Position numbers and translations under genes: made by a program. Positions 41,563-49,210 of a stretch of 64,000 bases of DNA are shown here, piece by piece. Origin of the DNA: Actinomadura mexicana (lineage in GTDB: Bacteria; Actinomycetota; Actinomycetes; Streptosporangiales; Streptosporangiaceae); contig NZ_FZNP01000005.1 in assembly GCF_900188105.1 (NCBI RefSeq), positions 476,344 through 540,343 of the forward strand, written 5' to 3'. The notes under the pieces are model-generated. The model had not been told where the DNA came from and did not search any database. It worked only from the letters and a program-made list of their open reading frames with translations. How positions within the stretch are numbered: the stretch's first letter is position 1; each line of letters begins with the position of its first letter.

Positions 41563-43028
41563 CGCGCACTCGCTCCCGTCACATCGCGTGCGTCCGGCGC
41601 CGGCTCGTCGCCGCCGAACAGTTCGGCCGTGCGCGCCGCGCTGCGGGCCGCCCGCCGGCCCGTGGTGGCCGTGCCCAGCACCAGGACGGCGGCGGCGCAT
41701 CCGGCGAGGATCCAGTATGCCGGTCGGGCGGCCGCCACGAAGGCAGGTGCGGCGGGGTGCGCCGCGGACGTCCCGGCGGCCAGCACGGCGCCGATGACCG
41801 CGACGCCGAGCGCCTGCCCGATCTGCCGGCTGGTGGAGGCGACCGCGGCGGCGACGCCCGCCTGGGCGCGCGGCATCCCCGACACGGCGGTGTTCGTGAT
41901 CGGCGAGTTCAGCATGCCGAACCCGAGCCCGAACAGCACGTACGCGGCGAACAGCGTGACGTCGCCGGTCTCGGCGTCGAACGCGGCGAACAGCAGGCCG
42001 CTGGCGAGCATCGCCGCCCCCGCGACCTGGAGCGGGAGCCGCGGGCCCCGGCCGCCGACGAGCCGCCCCGACAGGGGCGCGGACGCGGCGGTCATCGCCG
42101 CCATCGGCAGCAGGAACAGCCCCGCGTGCAGCGCCGACAGCCCGCGCACGTTCTGCAGGTAGAGGGTGTTGAGGAAGAGGAAGCCGCCGAGCGCGGCGAA
42201 CCCGCTGACGGCGATGACGGTCGCGCCGGAGAACGGGACGCTGCGGAAGAAGCGGAGGTCGATCAGCGGCTCGGGGGTGCGCAGGGCGTGCACGACGAAC
42301 CCGGCGAGGGACGCGACGGCGACGATCGCGGCGCCGCAGACGGCCGGGTCGGCCGGGCCGCGGCCGGGCGCCTCGATGATCGCGTAGGTCAGCGTCCCGA
42401 GCAGCAGGATCATGAACGCCTGGCCGAGCGGATCGGGGCGGCGCGGGCGCGGGGCGCGCGACTCGGGGACGAACAGCGCGGTCAGCACGAGCGCGGCCAG
42501 CCCGATCGGCACGTTCAGCCAGAAGATCGACCGCCAGCCGACGGAGTCCACCAGCACCCCGCCGACGAGCGGTCCCATCGCCATGCTGAGCCCGACGACG
42601 GCTCCCCAGACGCCGATGGCGCGGGCCCGCTCGCGCGGTCCGGTGAACACGTTCGTGATGATCGACATCGCGACCGGGTTGAGCATGGACCCGCCGACCG
42701 CCTGCACCACGCGGGCGGCGACGAGCAGGCCGAGGGACGGCGCGAGGCTGCACAGCACCGACCCGGCGGAGAACAGCGCGAGGCCCGTCTGGAAGACGCG
42801 GCGCCGCCCGATCCGGTCGGCGGTCGAGCCGGACAGGAGCAGCAGGGACGCCAGGACGATCAGGTACGCGTCGATCGCCCACTGCAGGCCCGACAGCGAG
42901 CTGTGGAAGTCGCGCTGCAGCGACGGGAGCGCGACGTTGAGGATCGTGTTGTCCAGGCTGACGATGAGCAGGCTCAGGCAGCAGATGGCCAGCACCGCCA
43001 GCCGGCGGCGGGGACTGAGTTCGGGCAC
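41559..43028 (-). CDS. DHA2-family MFS drug transporter
   Basis: 489 aa from GTG 43028, GGAGG 5-7 nt upstream. DHA2 motifs: VSLDNTILNVALPSLQRDFHS, STADRIGRRRVFQ, ARVVQAVGGSMLNPVAMSII and GPLVGGVLVDSVGWR. About 14 helices. Pumps a lipophilic compound out with protons. Gene order is pump then MarR repressor, all behind one operator. Confidence 0.9.
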   Translation of the reverse strand: MPELSPRRRLAVLAICCLSLLIVSLDNTILNVALPSLQRDFHSSLSGLQWAIDAYLIVLASLLLLSGSTADRIGRRRVFQTGLALFSAGSVLCSLAPSLGLLVAARVVQAVGGSMLNPVAMSIITNVFTGPRERARAIGVWGAVVGLSMAMGPLVGGVLVDSVGWRSIFWLNVPIGLAALVLTALFVPESRAPRPRRPDPLGQAFMILLLGTLTYAIIEAPGRGPADPAVCGAAIVAVASLAGFVVHALRTPEPLIDLRFFRSVPFSGATVIAVSGFAALGGFLFLNTLYLQNVRGLSALHAGLFLLPMAAMTAASAPLSGRLVGGRGPRLPLQVAGAAMLASGLLFAAFDAETGDVTLFAAYVLFGLGFGMLNSPITNTAVSGMPRAQAGVAAAVASTSRQIGQALGVAVIGAVLAAGTSAAHPAAPAFVAAARPAYWILAGCAAAVLVLGTATTGRRAARSAARTAELFGGDEPAPDARDVTGASAR

Positions 43029-43037
43029 ACCGCCTCC

Positions 43038-43078
43038 AATCGTTATAGCCCTACAACCATTAGAAGGCTACAACGATT
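43038..43078. promoter_or_regulatory. Probable MarR operator upstream of the MFS-marR operon
   Basis: AATCGTTATAGCC (43038-43050) and GGCTACAACGATT (43066-43078) form a 13-bp inverted repeat with one mismatch and a 15-bp spacer. On the minus strand a TTGTAG hexamer occurs twice within it (TTGTAGCC and TTGTAGGG). It lies 10 bp before the GTG start, over the expected promoter, and is far more AT-rich than its surroundings. Confidence 0.75.
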
Positions 43079-43118
43079 CCGGGCGTGCCCCCGCCCGGCC
43101 CGGCCGCCCGAGAGACGC

Positions 43119-43928
43119 CTAGTGCGGTGCGGCGATGCGGGCGCGGGCGGCCGGGACGACCAGCGGGGTGCCGGTCTCCGGACAGTCGATCACCCGGCAC
43201 GGCAGCCGGAAGACCTGCTCCACCAGGTCGGCGGTGACGACGGCGGACGGGTCGCCCTCGGCCGCGATCCGGCCGTCCCGCATCGCGATCATGTGCGTGG
43301 CGTAGCGGGCGGCGTGATTGAGGTCGTGCAGGACGGCGACGACCGTCCGGCCCTCCTCGTGCAGCCGCGCGCACAGGTCGAGGACCTCGATCTGGTGCGC
43401 GATGTCGAGGTAGGTCGTCGGCTCGTCCAGCAGCAGCAGCGGCGTCTGCTGGGCGAGCACCATGGCGATCCAGACCCGCTGCCGCTGCCCGCCCGACAAC
43501 TCGTCGACGTGCCGGTCGGCGAGGTCCCCGACACCCGTCGCGGCCATCGACTCGGCGACGACCCGCTCGTCCTCCCTGGACCACTGCCGCAGCAGGCTCT
43601 GGTGCGGGTACCGGCCGCGCGAGACGAGGTCGGCGACCGTGATGCCCTCCGGCGCGATGGACGACTGCGGCAGCAGCCCGAGCGTCCGCGCCAGCTTCTT
43701 GGCGGGCCAGTCGGCGATGGGGCGGCCGTCCAGCACGACCGTCCCGGCGGAGGGCCTGAGGATCCGCGCCAGCGCGCGCAGCAGCGTCGACTTGCCGCAC
43801 GCGTTCGGTCCGACGATCACCGTGAACGAGCCCTCCGGGACCGCCACGTCGAGGTTCTCGGCGATGGTGCGCTTGTCGTAGGCCAGGGTGAGCCCGGTGC
43901 CGGCGAGCCGCGCGGTCGCGTCCTTCAT
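43119..43928 (-). CDS. Iron-siderophore ABC transporter ATPase (FecE/FepC type)
   Basis: 269 aa from ATG 43928, TGATG overlap (1 bp) with the permease gene. Walker A GPNACGKSTLLRAL, signature LSGGQRQRVWIAMVL, Walker B LLLLDEPTTYLDI, H-loop VLHDLNHAARYA; the TYLDIAHQIEVLDL stretch is typical of siderophore ATPases. It energises the two FecCD permeases. Last gene of the iron-box operon. Confidence 0.93.
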   Translation of the reverse strand: MKDATARLAGTGLTLAYDKRTIAENLDVAVPEGSFTVIVGPNACGKSTLLRALARILRPSAGTVVLDGRPIADWPAKKLARTLGLLPQSSIAPEGITVADLVSRGRYPHQSLLRQWSREDERVVAESMAATGVGDLADRHVDELSGGQRQRVWIAMVLAQQTPLLLLDEPTTYLDIAHQIEVLDLCARLHEEGRTVVAVLHDLNHAARYATHMIAMRDGRIAAEGDPSAVVTADLVEQVFRLPCRVIDCPETGTPLVVPAARARIAAPH

Positions 43929-45025
43929 CACATCCGTCCCGTCTTGCGTTCGGTCACGAGGAGCCAGACCAGGTACCCGCCGCCGAGCAGCCCGGTCACC
44001 ACGCCGACCGGGAGCTGGTGGCCGGGGAAGCCGCGCTGCGCCGTCCAGTCGGCGGCCACCAGCAGCGCGGCGCCCATGCACGCCGCCGGCAGCAGGTTGG
44101 GGCCGGCCGTGCGGGTGAGGCGGCGGGCGAGCTGCGGCGCGGTCAGCGCGACGAACGAGACCGGCCCGGCCGCCGCCGCGGCGAGCGCGGTCAGCAGCAC
44201 GGCCGCGGCCAGCAGCAGCACCCGGACCCGCTCGATGGGCACGCCGAGCCCGTGCGCCGCGTCGTCGCCCATCTCCAGCATCCGCAGCGCCCGCCCGCAG
44301 CCGGCCAGGACGAGCGGGCCGAGCACGGCGAGCGCCGCGATGACGGGCGCGGCGTCCGCCCAGTCGCGGCCGTCCAGGCTGCCGGTCAGCCACAGCACGG
44401 CGCGGGCCGCATCGGTGATCTTCGCCTGGGTGATCAGGTAGCCGTTGACGCCGGTGAGGATCGCGGCGACGCCGATGCCGACGAGGATGAGCCGCTGCCC
44501 GTGCGCGCCGCGCCGTCCGGCCACCAGGTACACGACCAGGCCGGTGAGCAGGCCGCCGCCGGCCGCGCCGGCCGCGACCGCGACGCTGCCGGCGCCGGTC
44601 AGCACGATCACGGCGAGGACGCCCGTCGCGGCGCCCTGGCTGAAGCCGAGGATGTCGGGGCTGCCGAGCGGGTTGCGGGCCAGCGACTGGAAGATCGCGC
44701 CCGCCAGCCCGAGCGCGGCGCCGACCGCCAGGCCCGCCGCCACGCGCGGCAGCCGGATCTCGTTGACGATGATCGAGTCGGCGGGCGACCCCTGCCCGGC
44801 CAGAGTCCGCACGACGTCGGCGGGGCTCATCGGGAAGTCGCCGCTGCCGATGAGCAGCACGCCCGTCCCGAGCGCCACCGCGAGGCAGATCCCCGCGGCG
44901 GCGAGGGCGCGCGGCCGGAACCGGAACGACACCGCGGGCGTCCGGACGACGGCGAAACGCGGCCCCCTGCCCAGTGCCCCCCGCGCGGGGACGACCCCCC
45001 ACACCCCCCGGTTCGCTCCGCTCAT
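43928..45025 (-). CDS. FecCD-family siderophore permease, subunit 2
   Basis: 365 aa. ATG 45025 overlaps the stop of the first permease gene by 4 bp (ATGA), with TAGGAGG 8 nt upstream, so this start is well supported. The first ~18 residues (MSGANRGVWGVVPARGA) come from a dispersed repeat and are not FecCD-like. The family part begins near residue 35 with ~9 helices, including ARNPLGSPDILGFSQGAATG and GAALGLAGAIFQSLARNPLG. It forms a heterodimer with the next permease. Confidence 0.9.
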   Translation of the reverse strand: MSGANRGVWGVVPARGALGRGPRFAVVRTPAVSFRFRPRALAAAGICLAVALGTGVLLIGSGDFPMSPADVVRTLAGQGSPADSIIVNEIRLPRVAAGLAVGAALGLAGAIFQSLARNPLGSPDILGFSQGAATGVLAVIVLTGAGSVAVAAGAAGGGLLTGLVVYLVAGRRGAHGQRLILVGIGVAAILTGVNGYLITQAKITDAARAVLWLTGSLDGRDWADAAPVIAALAVLGPLVLAGCGRALRMLEMGDDAAHGLGVPIERVRVLLLAAAVLLTALAAAAAGPVSFVALTAPQLARRLTRTAGPNLLPAACMGAALLVAADWTAQRGFPGHQLPVGVVTGLLGGGYLVWLLVTERKTGRM

Positions 45026-45031
45026 GCGCGG
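44977..45031. repeat. Dispersed repeat, copy A: forms the start of a FecCD gene
   Basis: On the minus strand: ATGAGCGGAGCGAACCGG, a G-run, GTGTGGGGGGTCGTCCCC and GCGCGGGG. It matches copies at 26221-26297 and 31955-32012. It supplies the start codon and the first ~17 codons of the permease, and also sits at the ATGA junction with the upstream gene. Arms such as GGGGG..GACCCCC/GGGGTCGTCCCC are self-complementary. Confidence 0.75.
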
Positions 45032-46071
45032 GACCTCCTAGGACGCCTGACGAAGTAGAGGAACACCGGCCCGCCGGCGACGACCATCACCACCCCGACC
45101 TGGAGCTCGGACGGGCGCACGACGACGCGGCCGAGGACGTCCGCCGCGAGCATCAGGGCGGGCGAGAGGACCGCGCAGTACGGGATCAGCCGGCGCAGGT
45201 CGGGGCCGGTCAGGGTGCCGACGAGGTGCGGCACCATCAGCCCGACGAAGATGATCGGCCCGCATGCCGCCGTCGCCGCGCCGCACAGCAGCGTGACGGT
45301 GACGATCGCGACGATCCGGACGCGGCCGGGGTCGGCGCCGACCGCGCGGGCCGCGTCCTCCCCCATCGCCATCGCGTTCAGCGGGCGCGCCAGCAGCAGC
45401 GCCGCCACCAGCCCGACCAGGACGAACGGCGCGACGCGGGCGACGGTGTAGCCCTGCGCGGAGGCGAGCGACCCGACCGTCCAGAAGCGCATCCGGTCCA
45501 GGGACGCGGTGTCGAGCAGCTGCACCGCGTTCACGTAGGAGAAGAGCGCGGCGTTCAGCGCGGACCCGGCGAGGGCGAGCCGGGCCGGGGTGGCGGCGCG
45601 CCCGCCGCCGACCGCGTAGAGCAGCATCGCGACGGCGCCCGCACCGGCGAACGCGAACCAGACGAAGCCGGTGAACGAGGTGATGCCGAGGAAGGAGATG
45701 GCCGACACGACCGCGGCGGCGGCGCCCGCGTTGATGCCGAGGATGCCGGGGTCGGCGAGCGGGTTGCGGGTGAGCGACTGCATCACCGCTCCGCCGAGGC
45801 CGAGCGCCGTCCCCGCGAGCAGCCCGAGCAGGGTGCGCGGCAGGCGCATCTCGCGGACGAGCGTGTACGCCGCCGAATCGGCGTGGAAGAGCCCGTCCCA
45901 GACCTGGCCGGGCGACAGCGGCTTCGCTCCGACCCCGAGGCTCAGCACCACGGTGGCGAGCAGGAGGAGCAGCGCGCCGGCGAGCCCGGCGGCCCACCGC
46001 GCGCCCGGCGGACGCCGGGCGGTCGCCGGCTCCGCGGGCGGCGTGACCGGCGGCGACTTCGTCGTCAACAC
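45022..46071 (-). CDS. FecCD-family siderophore permease, subunit 1
   Basis: 349 aa from GTG 46071, GGAG 8 nt upstream; a TTG at 46128 is in frame but would place the start only 5 bp from the iron box with no ribosome-binding site. ~9-10 helices with FecCD signatures GTALGLGGAVMQSLTRNPLADPGILGIN (in pieces, e.g. LADPGILGINAGAAAA) and the C-terminal FVGLMVPHLV. Operon head; governed by the iron box. Confidence 0.9.
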   Translation of the reverse strand: MLTTKSPPVTPPAEPATARRPPGARWAAGLAGALLLLLATVVLSLGVGAKPLSPGQVWDGLFHADSAAYTLVREMRLPRTLLGLLAGTALGLGGAVMQSLTRNPLADPGILGINAGAAAAVVSAISFLGITSFTGFVWFAFAGAGAVAMLLYAVGGGRAATPARLALAGSALNAALFSYVNAVQLLDTASLDRMRFWTVGSLASAQGYTVARVAPFVLVGLVAALLLARPLNAMAMGEDAARAVGADPGRVRIVAIVTVTLLCGAATAACGPIIFVGLMVPHLVGTLTGPDLRRLIPYCAVLSPALMLAADVLGRVVVRPSELQVGVVMVVAGGPVFLYFVRRPRRSRA

Positions 46072-46132
46072 GTGGCGGGCTCCGGGGGGACGGCCGGGGA
46101 CCACCGTGACGGTCCCCACTCTGGACAAGATC

Positions 46133-46151
46133 TTAGGTTAGGTTAACCTAA
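46133..46151. promoter_or_regulatory. IdeR/DmdR iron box in a divergent promoter
   Basis: TTAGGTTAGGTTAACCTAA: matches the 19-bp DtxR/IdeR/DmdR consensus (TTAGGTTAGGCTAACCTAA) at 18 of 19 positions. It sits 62 bp before the FecCD operon GTG and 54 bp before the binding-protein ATG, so one site can repress both directions when iron is plentiful. Confidence 0.93.
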
Positions 46152-46205
46152 GCTCCCATCGGCCGACCATCCGGCCAGGCAACTTGATTTGGGAGAACGT
46201 CGGAG

Positions 46206-47234
46206 ATGTCGAACATCGGGGCCCAGCACCTCACCCGCCGCGGCCTGCTCGGCGCGGGCGGCGCCCTCGCCCTCGGGGCGCTCATCAGCGCGTGCGGAGG
46301 CGGTGACGACGCGGGCGGTACCGCCTCGCCGGGCGGCGGCGCCTGGACGTTCACCGACGACCGGGGCACACGGGTGCGGCTCAAGGCGCGCCCGCAGCGG
46401 GTCGTCGCCTACGTCGGCGCCGCCGCCGCCCTCTACGACTTCGGCGTCGACACTCAGCTCGTCGGCGTGTACGGCCCGACGAAGCTCAAGGACGGCAAGC
46501 CCGACCCCCAGGCCGGCGACCTGCCCGTCGACCGCCTGCAGATCATCGGCAACGCCTACGGCGAGTTCAACATCGAGAAGTACGCCGCGCTGCGCCCCGA
46601 CCTGCTCGTCGACAACATGTTCGTGCAGGGCGAGCTCTTCTACGTCCCGGCCGAGAGCAAGGACAAGATCTTCGCGCTGGCGGACTCGGTCGCCATCTCC
46701 ACCGGCGCCGTCGCGCTGCCGAAGCCGATCGAGCGCACCGGCGCGCTCGCCGCCGCGCTCGGAGCCGACCTGAAGTCGGCGAAGGTCACCGCCGCCAAGG
46801 CCCGGTTCGAGAAGGCCGCCGAGGCGCTGCGCGCGGCGGCCAGGGCCAAGCCGGGTCTGAAGGTGCTGGCGGCGTCCGCGAGCCCCGACCTCTTCTACGC
46901 CTCCAGCCCGGGCAAGAACACCGACCTCATCTACTTCAAGGAGCTCGGCGTCGACCTGATCGTGCCGGAGAAGCCGAGCAAGGAAGGCTACTTCGAGGAG
47001 CTGAGCTGGGAGAACGCCGACAAGTACGAGGCCGACGTCATCATGCTCGACTCCCGGACGCAGGCGCTCCAGCCGAAGGACCTCGGCTCCAAGCCGTCCT
47101 GGAAGGACCTGCCGGCGGTGAAGGCGGGCCAGGTCATCGCGTGGCAGCCCGAGCCCCGCTTCTCCTACGCGGGCTGCGCGCCGATCCTCGAAGCGCTGGC
47201 CGCGTCCCTCCGGTCCGCGAAGAAGACGGGCTGA
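46206..47234 (+). CDS. Siderophore-binding ABC lipoprotein
   Basis: 342 aa. A twin-Arg signal (TRRGLLGAGGALALG) ends in lipobox LISAC, so Tat export and lipid anchoring are likely. The mature Peripla_BP_2 (TroA-like) fold starts TFTDDRGTRVRLKARPQRVVAY. Bilobed form with the usual long linker helix. It presents ferri-siderophore to the FecCD permeases. It is the first gene on the + side of the iron box, followed 7 bp later by the SIP reductase gene. Confidence 0.92.
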   Translation: MSNIGAQHLTRRGLLGAGGALALGALISACGGGDDAGGTASPGGGAWTFTDDRGTRVRLKARPQRVVAYVGAAAALYDFGVDTQLVGVYGPTKLKDGKPDPQAGDLPVDRLQIIGNAYGEFNIEKYAALRPDLLVDNMFVQGELFYVPAESKDKIFALADSVAISTGAVALPKPIERTGALAAALGADLKSAKVTAAKARFEKAAEALRAAARAKPGLKVLAASASPDLFYASSPGKNTDLIYFKELGVDLIVPEKPSKEGYFEELSWENADKYEADVIMLDSRTQALQPKDLGSKPSWKDLPAVKAGQVIAWQPEPRFSYAGCAPILEALAASLRSAKKTG

Positions 47235-47241
47235 GGCCGCG

Positions 47242-48075
47242 GTGGCGAGGACCCCGGCGCACCCGTACGCCTTCTTCGACCTGCACGTCCTGCGGTCCGA
47301 GCGGCTCGGCCCGTCCATGGTGCGGATCACCTTCGGCGGAGAGTCCGTGGACGGCTTCGTCACCGGCGGGCGCGACCAGCGCTTCAAGGTGTTCCTGCCG
47401 CACCCGCACCAGGACGCCCCCGTGATGCCGCGCGGCAGCGACGGCGACACGTGGTTCGCCGACTGGCGGGCGCTGGACCCGGCCGTGCGCGGCATCATGC
47501 GGTCCTACACCGTCCGCGACAAGCGCCCCGGGGAGCTGGACGTCGACTTCGCGCTGCACGCGGACGGCGCGTCCGGCCCGGCCGCCCGCTGGGCCGCGGC
47601 GGCGCGCGCGGGCGACCGCGTCACCGTCCTCGGCCCGACCGGCCCCGACAACGGCGGCTACGACTTCCGGCCGCCGCCCGGCGCCCCGGTCGTGATGGCG
47701 GGCGACCTGACCGCGCTGCCCGCCATCGCCGGCAACCTCGCCTGGCTGCCCGCCGGGACGTCCGCGCAGGTCTGGATCGACGTCCCGGACCCCGGCGACC
47801 GGCAGGAGCTGCCGACCGCGTCCGGCGCGCGGATCTCCTGGGTCGCCCCCGGCGGCCTGCTGGACGCCGTGCGCGCGGCGGCGATCCCCGACGGCGCGTA
47901 CGCGTGGATCGCGGGCGAGTCCGCCGCGGTCAAGGCGCTGCGGCGGCACCTGGTGAACGAGCGCGGCCTGGACCGCCGCGCCGTCACCTTCACCGGCTAC
48001 TGGCGGCGCGGCGCCACCGAGGAGGACCTGCTCGCCGAGGTCGTCGCCGGCGGCAGCCCCGCCACCGAGGAGTGA
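47242..48075 (+). CDS. Siderophore-interacting protein (FAD/NAD(P)H ferric-siderophore reductase)
   Basis: 277 aa from GTG 47242. SIP family: LHVLRSERLGPSMVRITFGG, the FAD-binding RSYTVRD (RxYTxR/S), VLGPTGPDNGGYDF and the C-terminal SIP domain ending FTGYWRRGATEEDL. It releases iron from imported ferri-siderophore in the cytoplasm. Tightly linked to the binding-protein gene, so iron-repressed with it. Confidence 0.92.
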   Translation: MARTPAHPYAFFDLHVLRSERLGPSMVRITFGGESVDGFVTGGRDQRFKVFLPHPHQDAPVMPRGSDGDTWFADWRALDPAVRGIMRSYTVRDKRPGELDVDFALHADGASGPAARWAAAARAGDRVTVLGPTGPDNGGYDFRPPPGAPVVMAGDLTALPAIAGNLAWLPAGTSAQVWIDVPDPGDRQELPTASGARISWVAPGGLLDAVRAAAIPDGAYAWIAGESAAVKALRRHLVNERGLDRRAVTFTGYWRRGATEEDLLAEVVAGGSPATEE

Positions 48076-48081
48076 GCGGCG

Positions 48082-48411
48082 TCAGGGTTCGCGGTCGGTG
48101 TCGTCGATGGTGAGGGCGGTCCGGTCGAGGGCGCCGGCGCGGTAGGCGGCGGCGCCGATGGTCTGGGCGGCGACGGGCGCGGTGAGCAGCTGGAAGACCG
48201 CGACCAGCAGCAGCGGGACGGCCGCCGCCACGGAGCCCGCCTGCGGCGCGGCGCCCGCCAGGACGAGCAGGAGCCCGATCGTCTGCGGCTTCGTCGCGGC
48301 GTGCAGCCGGGTGAGCAGGTCGGGGAACCGCAGCACGCCGAGCGCGCCCGCCGCGCAGAAGGCGGCGCCCGCGGGAAGCAGGACGGCGGTGACGACGTCG
48401 CCCGCGGTCAC
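48082..48411 (-). CDS. mrpG: Mrp antiporter subunit G
   Basis: 109 aa from GTG 48411, GTGA overlap with mrpF. Three helices; LPAGAAFCAAGALGVLRFPDLLTRLHAATKPQT is typical (in parts, e.g. FPDLLTRLHAATKPQT). Needed for assembly of the Mrp (MnhABCDEFG) sodium/proton antiporter complex. Last gene of the operon. Confidence 0.92.
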   Translation of the reverse strand: MTAGDVVTAVLLPAGAAFCAAGALGVLRFPDLLTRLHAATKPQTIGLLLVLAGAAPQAGSVAAAVPLLLVAVFQLLTAPVAAQTIGAAAYRAGALDRTALTIDDTDREP

Positions 48412-48674
48412 GGACCCTCCTCCCGCTGCGCCGCGAGGCGGGCGGCGGTGACCGACCCGACGAACCCCAGCAGCACGATGGCCACCAGGATGGTCGACAG
48501 CGCGGGTTCCCCCCAGACCGCCGAGTGCACCGCGATGCCGCTGACCAGCAGGACCGCCAGGACGTCCACCGCCATGATCCGGTCGAAGGAGGTCGGGCCG
48601 CGGACGAGCCGTGCGGCCGTCATCAGGATCGCCGCGCCCAGCAGGACCATGGTGACGGTGTAGACGACGGTCAT
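48408..48674 (-). CDS. mrpF: Mrp antiporter subunit F
   Basis: 88 aa from ATG 48674. Three helices; the signature is RLVRGPTSFDRIMAVDVLA. Small conserved membrane subunit. Overlaps both mrpE and mrpG by 4 bp. Confidence 0.92.
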   Translation of the reverse strand: MTVVYTVTMVLLGAAILMTAARLVRGPTSFDRIMAVDVLAVLLVSGIAVHSAVWGEPALSTILVAIVLLGFVGSVTAARLAAQREEGP

Positions 48675-49210
48675 CTCCGTTCCTCCTCCTCCGCCGTGTC
48701 CTCGGGTGTCACGAGTGCCCGCATCAGCCTGCGCTCCGTGCGCATCACGCTGTCCCGCGCGGCGTCGGCCTCCCGGCGGTCGCGGACCGGCATGCCGTGG
48801 ATGCGCAGGATCGACCGCTCCCAGTCGAGGTCGACGAGCAGGGTGCCGGGGCGCAGGGAGATGCTCGTGGTGACCGCGAGCAGGACGAGCTCCGAGCGCG
48901 TCCGGGCGCTGACCTCGATGACGGCGCCCCTGACCTGGCGCGGGGCGCGAAGCGCGTGCCAGCCGATGACCACGCTCGACGCCAGCAGATCCCACGCGAG
49001 TTCCGCGACGGCCACGGCGAGGCGCAGCGGCCGGATCCTGGTCACGAGCGGGACGGCGGGCAGCCTGCTCACCGCGTAGGCGATGACCACGGCGACGACG
49101 CCCCCGGCGGCGATGAGGGCGTCGACCCGCCCCCACAGCAGCACCCAGACCGCGAGCAGCCACGCCGCCATGCCCAGCCGGGCGCCGATCCTGCGGACCG
49201 CGATCCTCAC
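48671..49210 (-). CDS. mrpE: Mrp antiporter subunit E
   Basis: 179 aa from GTG 49210, GTGA overlap with mrpD. Two to three N-terminal helices, then a cytoplasmic MnhE part with TTSISLRPGTLLVDLDWERSILRIHG (in pieces). The C-terminus is charged (EEEERR). Structural subunit of the complex. Confidence 0.9.
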   Translation of the reverse strand: MRIAVRRIGARLGMAAWLLAVWVLLWGRVDALIAAGGVVAVVIAYAVSRLPAVPLVTRIRPLRLAVAVAELAWDLLASSVVIGWHALRAPRQVRGAVIEVSARTRSELVLLAVTTSISLRPGTLLVDLDWERSILRIHGMPVRDRREADAARDSVMRTERRLMRALVTPEDTAEEEERR

